A stretch of DNA of 64,000 nucleotides. Source: Elysia chlorotica. Lineage: Eukaryota > Mollusca > Gastropoda > Plakobranchidae. Each line of letters opens with the position of its first letter. The stretch's first letter is position 1. The notes beneath the pieces were generated by a model, which saw only the letters and a program-made list of their open reading frames with translations, ran no database searches and had not been told where the DNA came from. Positions 21,836-33,100 of this stretch are shown one piece after another. The DNA lies in NCBI GenBank assembly GCA_003991915.1, contig RQTK01000154.1:613298-677297 (forward strand), in the 5' to 3' direction. A program made the translations under genes and the position numbers.

Positions 21836-22125
21836 CACAACCAATCGATGGCGGGCTCCAACACGATGACATATACCCCCCTCCCCCCAGTACCCGCGGG
21901 GCTTAGCTTTGGCTCCACCCCACCCCTTGTTTGTTTGTTTTAATTCAATCATAAAGATCTACACGATAACTATATAAAGAAGGGTAATATACCAATAAGC
22001 TCAGCCTTCGCTATATAACTCTAAATCAGTTAAGGGCGGAATATTTACAAGCTTATGAAGTCTCTCTATAAATTAATACCTCTCGCATATTTCTTTTGAG
22101 TCTTGGCTCTAGTGTTTCTTTGCTT

Positions 22126-22560
22126 CTTTGAAATACTCGGTTTTAAGAGCGTGTGCAGTGGTTGTCTGTATGTATTTGATCGGGGCGATAATTTTATTGG
22201 TAGAGAAATTTCTGCGATCGATAAAGAAATGAATCACTAACGCTCATTATTTTCCTGTCGTTTTGATTCCGTGTGATTCATCTCATATTTTAAAACGCTG
22301 GGATCACCGTCGCAGGCCCCCCCCCCCCCCCCCCCCCCCATTTGAAATACTCGGTTTTAAGAGCATTTGAAGTGGTTGTTTGTATATATTGGATCGGGCA
22401 ATAGTTCATTGGTAGAGAAATTTCTGCGATCGATAAAGAAATGAATCACTAACGCTCATGTTATACAATGCATTGTCATGAGTGTGAAGATTATTTTCCT
22501 GTCGTTTTGATTCCGTGTGATTCATTCCATATTTTAAAACGCTGGGATAACCGTTGCAGG
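22126..22560. repeat. Direct duplication split by a poly-C run
   Basis: Copies at about 22126-22316 and 22342-22560 share TGAAATACTCGGTTTTAAGA, GATCGATAAAGAAATGAATC and TTTTAAAACGCTGGGAT. Exactly between them lies a C run at about 22315-22339. The second copy has an extra 35-bp piece and is followed by CTTTTTTTCC where the first has poly-C. Confidence 0.75.
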
Positions 22561-23095
22561 CTTTTTTTCCTCATGGCTCCAAATAGGGACTCTTTAATCA
22601 TCTATTTTAGAAAATATTTTCCCGTTTTTTTTTTTCCCAAGGCAACAGCAACTTAACAAAACTTCTGAAATTCTAACCCACTTTTTACCCCGAAGCATCA
22701 CCAGTATGCATGTATACCAATTACCACAATAGATCGGATAGCATTTTATTTTATAACCGGTGATAATCATGGTAGGAGCGGGATAGGGATATTCCCTTCC
22801 CTGATTCACCACTGTCGGTGTAGCTAGAGTGGTTGACTATGTGGGTTTTATCCATAGATATATATTAATAGCACTTATAGATCTATGGTTTTATCCAACA
22901 TGTGCCACCGGTTTTTCTGTGTGTCTGGGTTGTGAGTCGAGTATTCGGTAAAGAATCAATCGCATAACTATCGTTTTAGTCATACCCCGGTACATGTAGT
23001 GATGATGTACTACTCATAGTGTGCAAGCACACGCCCTACACGGTATGCACCAGATCGATATCTCAAAAGGATGCATAGGAAGCCCCGCACTCATT

Positions 23096-23098
<3 letters not shown>

Positions 23099-23149
<51 letters not shown>

Positions 23150-23180
23150 GGCAATGACAGGTACAGAGAGAGAGAGGGGA
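23099..23180. repeat. (GA)n microsatellite
   Basis: GA repeat with short interruptions. ORFs over it are poly-Arg/Glu or poly-Ser/Leu artefacts. Confidence 0.9.
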
Positions 23181-24394
23181 AGGAAGGAAGGCGGTACAGA
23201 CAGACGGAAAGAGACAGATACTGACTCACACATACACACACACACTAAACTCTAACAGCGAATCTTTTTTGTTTGTTTTTGTTTTTTTATGTCCTTGTGA
23301 CCCATGCAACCGTTTTTACCTCAAGAATCGCAGAACAGTACTTCCCTAGAACACAGTAAATTAAATTCTATCTGCTTACGATTATGCAACTGAGAACTAT
23401 CCTCCACATCAGAGAGATGTCAGATTCAAGTTGACTAGGTTCTTAGTGTCAACCTAAATGTAGTAAATCAACCGAAAAAAATAGGAAGCATAGCATCGCA
23501 TCTACAATGCAATGCAACGCAAAAACCCTTTTACCGAGCTCAAATAACAATAGTAATAGCTATCCTATTGTCGACCTTTTGGTTTAGCCTTACCTTTTAA
23601 GCGATGTCAGTTCGGTGATGTAACAGATAAAGTATATCCTGTTTAATCAGATTTGTCTACTTAGACGTATCTTTCTTCCCCCTCCTCCTTAACAATCCTA
23701 GGTAATCACCATGTAGAAAGTATATTTTACATTTTACATTCATAGTTGGATCGAATATAATTTCTTCCTGTCATGAAATCTTGTGCGTTGCTGCTACTCT
23801 TATATGGAGGCCTGTTTGAAGTAGACTAGTCTTATATAAAATACAGAATCGTGTCTAACTGGTGCGTTCTATTACATCACCTGAGGATTAATTTTCTGTT
23901 CTGAAATTATATGGTTTAGCGATATGCTCCTCAATATTCTGTAAAATGGTGAACTTCTCATGTGATTCAATTGAGAGAGCTAGATCCTAATCCAATGAAT
24001 GTGCTGATATTATTATAGAGACCTCTAGTTCTTGGTGGGAAGTAAAGACAAAGTTGCTAGATCCAATGATAATAATGTTGAATCAGATTCTTAATTCCCC
24101 TAGTAACTTTCTTTAACTTTTCTAAGTGCCTATTCTTGGTTCTTTTTGAGAATTGAGTTTAGTTTGTTGTTTAGTGCCGATCATCAGCATTATGATTATA
24201 TATAAACTATATTGGATTCTTTTGGAGAAACAGATTGCGCGGACAACCCTCTGCAACAATTTAATATATTAACTCTTGTGGCCTGCACGCCCAACAAGGC
24301 TGCATCAAAACACACTTTGTTTTTGTGTGAACTTCCTGCCTGCATAGTGTTTATGTCGCGGCTGCTCAGGTGAAATGAGTAGTTGTGCTGATTG

Positions 24395-24665
24395 AAGCCA
24401 AGTTTGGATTCCCGTGTGAGAAAGCCTTGCGAGACTACCACTAGCGGACTCACTGGAGGATCACCCAGACTTGTTCTTGATAGCCCTTTTGATTCTGGTC
24501 TTGACCTACGTAATCTGATGTGAAGCCAAGTTCCGATTCCCCTGTGAGAAAGCCTTGCGGTACTACCACTAGCGGACTCGCCTATGTTCAAGTGTCCTTT
24601 CCTGGAGGATCACCCAGACTTGTTCTTGATAGCCCTTCTCATCCTGGTCTTGACCTACGTAATCG
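24395..24665. repeat. Direct duplication of ~125 bp
   Basis: Two copies, about 24397-24515 and 24520-24660, sharing GAGAAAGCCTTGCG, ACTACCACTAGCGGACTC and CTGGAGGATCACCCAGACTT. The second carries an extra ~22 bp that includes the ATG of the small membrane ORF. Confidence 0.8.
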
Positions 24666-24760
24666 CCTATGTCCTGTTTTGCATCATCTTAAACATTTGG
24701 GAACGGTTGGATCATGTGAATCCCAGAGGTATGCTTCACGCCATGTGGCCGATAGGATGA
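24584..24760 (+). CDS. Candidate small single-pass membrane protein, 58 aa
   Basis: ATG at 24584, TGA at 24758. The product has a short N-terminus (MFKCPFLEDHPD), one strong hydrophobic helix (LFLIALLILVLTYVIAYVLF, residues 13-32, running on to FCIIL) and a polar tail. The duplicated upstream copy differs by three bases in two codons of this helix (TTG ATT against CTC ATC), all synonymous in this frame, whereas other frames suffer replacements. An alternative end is a donor at CCCAGAG|gtatgc, making this an exon of a longer gene. No family recognised; the ORF is short and could be chance. Confidence 0.3.
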   Translation: MFKCPFLEDHPDLFLIALLILVLTYVIAYVLFCIILNIWERLDHVNPRGMLHAMWPIG

Positions 24761-25274
24761 GCGTTGTGATTGTATCTTGTTTCTGTGTTGTTTCAGATTC
24801 CTTTATTTAGGGATCATTAGTGTTGTGCTTGGTTGAATTGTTGGTTGCTCAATCTCATTGTTAGCAACTAGGCTGTGTCGCAGATGGGCTCAGGACTTAT
24901 GTCTAACAAAGACAGAGGGAGAATACTAGTTCGCTTCTCTGCTGGAACAAGACAGTACAATTTGGGATCAAACCATGGACTTTTTCGTTAGAAGTATCAA
25001 GTTCTACCATTGGGCTGCCTTGTCCTTGTGGAAAATTAAATAAAATTATACAAATGGAAAAATAAAGCTGTTGCAATCAACTTTGTGCCATAAAGAAAAG
25101 TCAAATCTTTTTTTTTTCCAAGCACTATAAATGTGTTGTTCAGAAGCAAAATTGAGAAGGAAAATGTGAAACAGCAAGAAGTTATCTATTGAACAATCTA
25201 CTTTACATTACTCATAATATGATATGTGTCTTGGGGTGAACTTTACTTTCCTTTAATTAAATGACTGAAATTCC

Positions 25275-25667
25275 CCTTCCTCTTTTCTCAGGCGATTTGG
25301 CTGACTGAGACAAAACATAGAGATGGCTCACTCTGAATCACGGTTGACCAATTTTACTTTATTATAATGATTGTAATTTCTCCTCCTTATTGACTTATTG
25401 GATGGCCGATACGAAACATAGAGATAGCTGGCAGTGTCGCGATGGACCAACATTACTTACACGACTATTACTTTTTCCTTCTTTTATCAGGTGATTTTGG
25501 TGACCCAGACAAAACCTAACAGAGAGGCTGACTCTAATTTTTGCTCCTTTTCTTAAGTGATTTGGGTGATCGAGATAAAACACTGTGGACCAACTTTACT
25601 TTCATGACCATTATTTTCTACTTCTTTTCCCAGGTGATTTGGGTGACCGAGACAAAACCTAACAGAG
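25275..25667 (+). repeat. Tandem copies of spectrin exon 1 acceptor and start region
   Basis: Four degenerate units of about 65-105 bp lead up to the true exon. They carry TTTTCTCAG|GCGATTTGG (exon-like start at 25292), a decayed copy near 25395, TTTATCAG|GTGATTTTGG near 25492, TTAAGTGATTTGGGTGA near 25555, and the real TTCCCAG|GTGATTTGGG at 25634. The first unit even contains an ATG GCT CAC TCT counterpart (25323) of the true ATG GCT GAC TCT. Confidence 0.8.
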
Positions 25668-25916
25668 ATGGCTGACTCTGCCGCGTCGCGGGAGATCAAG
25701 GTGCTGGAGACGGCGGAGGACATCCAGGCGAGGAGAGATGAAGTCCTGGGGCGCTACGCGGCCTTCAAAGCCGCCTGCCGAGACCGCAAGCACAACCTGG
25801 AGGACTCACGCCGCTACCAGTACTTCAAGCGAGACGCTGGCGAGCTCGAGTCGTGGATCAACGAGAAGCTCCAGACGGCCATGGACGAGAGCTACAGGGA
25901 CCCGACAAACCTGCAG
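25668..25916 (+). CDS. SPTAN1: Alpha-spectrin exon 1 (start; tetramerisation helix, repeat 1 helix A)
   Basis: 83 codons, [20 protein letters not shown] through DPTNLQ, donor CTGCAG|gtaggg. The exon itself begins at 25634 after TTTTCCCAG, with 34 nt of 5'UTR. Residues about 15-45 are the lone helix that pairs with beta-spectrin in tetramers, containing the conserved RRDEVLGRY. The start agrees with other alpha-spectrins. Confidence 0.97.
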
Positions 25917-28061
25917 GTAGGGCTATATATATACAGGCTATATGATCGCAATGCTGCGGGGTTGTCAATGTAGTTGTGGTTGTAAAAATTTTTTACTTTA
26001 GACTGTAAACCAGATATTATTGAATTTATCCCTCTTATTTGTTTGGACGTCCATCCCGATATATATGTCCGTTACACTAGCGAATGCTGGGGGGGGGGGT
26101 TGTCAACGTAGTTGTGGTTGTAAAAATGAAATCTGACAGTTGGTCTATAATATTAATAACTTCAATAGGGAGAATAAACAAACCTGCAGGTAGGACTATA
26201 TATACAGGCAATGTGATCGCGATGCTGGGGGGTTATCAACGTAGTTGTGATTGTAAAAATAAAATCTGACAGTGGGTCTATAACTTCAAAGGGAGAATAA
26301 ACAAACCTGCAGGTAGGACTATATTTACAGGCAATGTGATCGTGATTCTGGGGGGGGGTGTCAATGTAGATGTGATTGTAAAAATGAAATCTGACAATTG
26401 GTCTATAATAATAATAACTTAAGTAGGAGAATAAACAAATCTGCAGGTAGGACTATATATACAGGCAATGTGATTGTTGTGGTTGTAAAAATGAAATCTG
26501 ACAGTTGGTCTGTAATAGCTTGAATAGGGGGAATAAACAAACTTGCGGGTAGGACTATATATACAGGCAATGTGATCGCGATGCTTGGGGGTTATCAACT
26601 GACAGTTGGTCTGTAATAACTTCAATAGGGAGAATAAACAAAACTGTGGGTAGGACTATATATACAGGCAATGTGATCGTGCTGCTGGGTTTTTTTTTTA
26701 ACGTAGTTGTGATTGTAAAAATGAAATCTGACAAATGTGACTCACACAAGTACAGTCATGATGGTTGGGTTTTTAATTGTCAGTGTAAAATAAAATCCCT
26801 CATTTTTATTTCTTCCATGGAAATTTTTAATCGTCTCAAACATTTTTATTTCTTCCATGGACATTTTTAATCTTCTCAAACATTTTTATTTCTTCCGTGG
26901 AAATCTGTAATCTTTTCTAACATAAAAAACCCACCATTAGTACTATCGTCAATATATGAAAAAAAAACTCTCAATGTTCCCTCATAATTCATGTATCCCA
27001 TACTTATCAAATTACAAATGTTCTCCTCCAGGCCAAGATTCAAAAGCACCAAGCTTTCGAGGCTGAGGTGGCGGCCCACGCCAACGCCATCGTGATGCTG
27101 GATGAGACGGGCAATGAGATGATTGCTCAGGACCACTTTGCCTCAGAAATCATCAGGGTAAGTGGGCTAGTACATAGGCTTACAAAGAAACTTACATCAT
27201 GAAACATACCCGGTACTTTAGTTATCCTGAAACAAGAGTGGCGATTATGTTACTGTTTTAATTTCTCCACTCAAATAATCTTTCATTATGCACCACTTTT
27301 TTTGGAAATGTTGTGTTACATTAAAATCTTTGATTATGTTTTACTATGTGGTTGACATGTAACATTAAAATCTTTGATTCTGTTCAAAGTACTGTATGTT
27401 GTACGTGTTATTTAAAAATCTTTGTTTGTGCTCTACTGTATGTCGTATGTGTTATGTAAAAATCTTTGTGCTCTACTGTATATTGGACATCAACAAAACC
27501 CATGATTGTGTTCCACTATATGTTGGACGTGTTATGTTAAAACCTGAGATAGTGCCCCACTATATGTTGGACATGTTACATAAAAACCTGTGATTTTGCT
27601 CCACTATAATTATGTTGGACATGTTATGTTAAAACCTGTGATTGTGCTACACTATATGTTGGACATGTTACGTTACCACTATATGTTAAAATCTTTGATT
27701 GTGCTCCACTGTATGTTGGACATGTTATGTTAAAACCTTTGATTGTACTCCACTATATTCTGAAAATAATTAATGGTCAAAACTCGGCTTCCTCTATCTG
27801 TCCAGGATCGCCTTGAGGAGCTTCACCGCCTGTGGGCGCTGCTCTTGTCCCGCCTGGCCGAGAAGGGCACCAAGCTGCAGCAAGCGCTCAGACTCGTGCA
27901 GTTCATGCGCGAGTGCCGGGAGGTCATGTTCTGGATCAATGACAAGGTCAGTTTTTGTCTCCTTTTCTCCTTGTCTCTATCGATAACTAATTTTTTCGCT
28001 ATATCTATCTCTCTTTCTTTCTCTACTGATACATCTCTCTCTTTCTTTCTCTATCAATACA

Positions 28062-28099
<38 letters not shown>

Positions 28100-28188
28100 A
28101 ACACCTTTAAAAAAATGATAGCTTGGTTCTGATGTATGAAGTACATTATTTGGATCCCCTTAAGATTTCTTTCTCTACTTACTGATAC

Positions 28189-28239
<51 letters not shown>

Positions 28240-29093
28240 TCTCCAAACACCCTTTTAAAAATTATAAGTGGGTTCTGATGTATGAATTACATTATTTAAA
28301 GACTTAACCATTTTTTAAATGTATCAATATAATAAATATCACAATAAATATGTACTCTTTTAGATAATTGACCCTTTACAATTTCTTAACCTCCTACAGT
28401 TAGTATTTTTATTCTTTCTTTATCAATGTAATTTTCTATTTCACATGTTAATTTATGCATCTCTCAACACACTATAGTGTCACAAAGGTGGATGATAAAA
28501 AAAACCCAGTATTCCTATTAAAACAAAACAAAAAAGAAGAAAACATAAAACACATTTTTTTTTAAATTTAGGGAATTAGGGATTGTCTCTTACACTATAT
28601 TGCAAAACATGTTTAAAAAAATGTGTTTTATATGTTACACAGGATGCTTTTGTGACATCAACTGAGTTTGGTACCGACTTGGAACACGTTGAGGTCCTGC
28701 AGAAAAAGTTTGACGAGTTTCAAAAGGTAAGCAAATAGCCTGTCTAGTCATTATAAAAGATCCTTTTTTTTTTTTACCTCCACAAAAAGCAAAATCTGTT
28801 CATAGTGATGTGCTTAAAACTGCTTATCAGCTTGTGCCTTCTTCCTCCCCTCCATAGAAATAAAGAAACCAAACATAACAAAAAGAAACAATTGCCATGA
28901 TGCAATATCCATCAATAGAAACAGTGGATTGTTTTAAATGACAACATCATTAAACACCCCTAGTGTCTTTCTCAACGTTCTATACTAGATAACCAACGTA
29001 GCAAACACAAAATGCACATTTGCCATCCTTAAATTGTTACTAAATATTCATACTTAAGAAATGTTGTTACCTAAAGTAGTGGTAGTAGTAGTA

Positions 29094-29130
<37 letters not shown>

Positions 29131-30035
29131 TACTACCGCTACTAATAATAATAAGTTTATATAGCGCTTTCCCTAAATAAAGCTTAAAAAGTATAAAACC
29201 TATATTCCACAATGTGAATGTCCAGGACCTCCAAAACCACGAGGATAAGGTGGCTGAGGTGAACAACCTGGCTGAGCAGCTTGTGGCGGACCAGCACCCA
29301 GAGGAACAGACCATCAGAGAAAAGCAGCGGGTACGTTTCACACACATTTGTAGCAATCTAAACAAAGATTGGCTTGGTAAAGATGGTGTAAAGACTGAAA
29401 TTTAAAAGGATATCGGACTTAAAAGCTAAAAAAAAAAAAAACAGCAAGGGAGAAACAATAAATGAAATAATACTTTTTTTTTGTTTTGCATTTTCTTTTC
29501 AATTTGGTTTGAAATAATTTGGTTTTTATTTGTCATTTGCAAGTTTGATCTTATTCAACCCATTAGGAAAAGAAACTGATTGTCAATAAGTTTATCGCTC
29601 TTGGCAGCAGGCAAGTCAGTAAGATCATGTTAGATTGTTTTTAATTTAAATTTTATTGACATTTGGTGGATGAACATCACCTTATGAAAATGGTAGACAT
29701 TAGTTAAAAAATAAACAAAACTATAGGGATTTCATAGGATAGTTGAATACAAAGTTAAGTTTGTTCTTATTTTGGTCTTTCATAGGAAGTCAACGAGGCA
29801 TGGCAAAGGTTGCGTCAACTGTCCCTGCTCCGCCAAGAAAGGCTGTTTGGTGCTCATGAGATTCAGAGATTTAACAGGTTTGTCATTAAAATACAGCAGC
29901 TTTTTGAAAGGCTTTTTCCATGTACACTATTAAGTATATCAAGCTTTAGGCTCAGCAGAATTTTTTTTTCTTTTAATTTTTCTTTGAAGTCCTTTATTTT
30001 CTTAACACTTGCGCTATAAATATCAGAAAGTGTAC

Positions 30036-30120
<85 letters not shown>

Positions 30121-33100
30121 AGTTAATCAAAAATATCAAATAAAAGTTTTTTTAATGTGTTTTCTTTTTACTACCTTAATCTGATCACTCTTTTATATTT
30201 TTTTCAAGATCGTTTGATTACTTTCTGAATATCTATTGTAACCTTTGGGCAACATGTATTGCTAAATATCTGAACCTTTTAATCTTTTTTCCAGAGATGC
30301 GGACGAGACCATCTCGTGGATCCAAGAAAAGGACACAGTGCTGTCCACAGACGACTATGGCCGTGACCTGGCCAGTGTGCAGGCTCTGCAGAGAAAGCAT
30401 GAAGGTGTCGAGAGGGAGCTGGCTGCTTTGGAGGAAAAGGTATGTACATTGTTGGCCTTTTTAAAAAATTTTTTCTTCTCCTTGTTATTTGTTTCTTCTG
30501 ATGTGTAATTTTTTTCATTTTGGAATTTTTTTTTTTTTTCAATTTAAAAAGACTCTAACTTGCTTCCTTCATACCCATAATTACCTTTTTAGTACTTTTT
30601 TTTCATCATATAAATCTGCGAAAAAAAAATATAAATTCTCAAGGCTCTATAGAATAACTTTTTGTGCTTTTCAATAAGCATTTTTCTTTTGTTTTTGTTT
30701 TCGCCTCTATATGAATTATTTTGTGTATTTATTTTTAATTTAAAGCATGTCATGAGAGGGCAACAAGAGAAAATGAAAAGAAATGTGCACATAGCTCTAG
30801 AAAGTTATCTCTGTGTCTGCAGGTGACCACCTTGACCGCTGAAGCCGATCGTCTGAAAGAAATCCACACCAACCAGGCCCCGGAGATTGAGGACAAGAAA
30901 AGAGAAATCAATGAAAAGAAATGTGCACATAGCTCTAGGAAGTTATCTCTGTGTCTACAGGTGACCACCTTGACCGCTGAAGCAGACCGCCTGAAAGAAA
31001 TCCACTCCAACCAGGCCCCGGAGATTGAGGACAAGAAAAGAGAAATCTCTGAGAATTGGGAGAAGCTCAAGAGAAAGGTAAGGTAGAATCTACAATCCGT
31101 AATGTGAAGCAATCGGGGTGAATCAGTCGCAAGTTGGAATATTGACTTTATAGTTTGTTAAAAATCATCAAATACACTAAAAGAGGTTGAACAAATTAAA
31201 TCTCTTTCAATCTGGAACCAGAGATGATTTTTTTTTAATTTAAAAATGAAAAAGGCCAATATAGAGTAGTTTCTCTATGTTTACAGGGCCTTAGCTGTAA
31301 AACTTGATCAGCGACTTCACCTTTGTTGTCTCACATATTATGGTCTGAGTAGCATTGGTTTCCATGAACTTGTATTACTTAACACTAAGATTATTTTCAG
31401 CTTTTTATTATTATTTTTTGTTAACTTTTGTATCTGATTGTCAATGATAGAGAAATCAATATTTCAAAGGGCATGGTAAACAATTTTTTTTCTGTATTTA
31501 AATCTTAACTTTGTGTGTTTTGTTTGTTCTAGCCAGCCATCAATTTATAGATATAAAGTCTATTCATGAAAAGGTGGCGGTCTTGTTGCTCTGAAATTTT
31601 AAGTTTATTAGCATAATTCTTTTTAATGAAAAATTCATTTATATTATGGGACAATATTTTGCAGAGATAGGGCTTTTAACCTTTTCACATTGGATGATTT
31701 GAAGCCTATTTTTGGATGCACACTTTTTGGGGAATTTTCAAAAATTTGTAAAGGTAAAAGCTTTGATTTTTACTATTTCTAAATGAAAGGTGTGCAGATC
31801 AGTACAAAGAGGTGCTAACACAAGAGCATATCAGCTCGCTCAACATGTGTGCAGCATGGTGGAGAAAAGGTTTACCATTTTTATAACAACACTGTTATTC
31901 TGATTCTCAGGCGATGGAGAGAAAGAACAAACTGTACGAGTCCTACCAGCTCCAGCGATTCCTGGCCGACTTCCGAGACCTGATCTCCTGGGTGTCGGAC
32001 ATGAAGGCCATCATCTCGGCCGACGAGCTGGCTAAGGATGTCACTGGGGCCGAGGCTCTGGTAGACAGGCATAGCGAGCACAAGGTAGGCTTCAGTGTTG
32101 TTGTACTTATCAGTGATGCTGATTTTCCGCAAATTTAGTGAGCATAAGGTAGGCTTGAGTGTTGTTGTACTTATCGGTGATGCCAATTGTCTGTAAATTT
32201 ACAGATTTCGCCCTAAAAAATGTTGGCAGATCAAAGTTAGTAAAAGTCTATCAAGGGAATATGTTGTGTGGTTCATAGCTATGTAACTTTACGCGATGAG
32301 GTTCAGTGATAAAAAAATATATAATAAGGATCTAGTTGGCATCACTGACTTATGAGCTGGTCCTTATGTAAGTTCCAAAAGGCACACATAATCCTAATAT
32401 GGGCTGATTATATTCATCATTATTAGTTAAATATTTAAAATGAGAAAATTCTTTGCCGCTAAATTGGATGGACTTGATTGAGACTCAAGGTGCTACACTA
32501 GAACCCTAAAAAAAAAAAAAAAGAAAATAGAAACAAAAAACAAGCAAAATTATTTATAACAATAAGGCATAGCAAATATACTATTTTTGCCATAAAGTGT
32601 CTCTCTGAGAAACCTGGAAGATGTTAAACAAAGAGAGATTGAGAGAAAATACTATTCAATGAGACAAAAATCATAGGAAAATAAAGAAAAGATTCTGTTT
32701 ATAAAAAAAAACCTAAAATCTTGAACTGCTAAACCTCTAACAAGCAGTATTTATTATTTTATGGACAATATGATTAAAGTTCTCTTGCACCTGAATTGCT
32801 TACGACAACCTTAATCAGATCTATCAACCCAAAAGTTTATTCAAGGACCAGTAAATTCTGATTCATACCTTCTCTCTCACATCATCCTTGGCAAAGTGGT
32901 CCGTTTCAACCAGGCTGGTTCCATGTTTGTTTGCCGACTGGAAACTGTCTTCATGGGCATCGATCTCACCCTGAAACACAACAGATCATTCTACATTAAC
33001 AGCAGTCTACATTTTAATATTGGAAAGAAAAAAGAACAAAAATAAGAAAAAACAACAGTCAATAAATGGATGACAACATTTTTAAATCACTGTGTACATG

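Noticed and set aside
24196-24591. 131-codon - strand ORF, and a 96-codon + strand ORF at 24520
   Set aside because: Duplicate copies differ by amino-acid replacements in these frames, unlike the membrane-helix frame.
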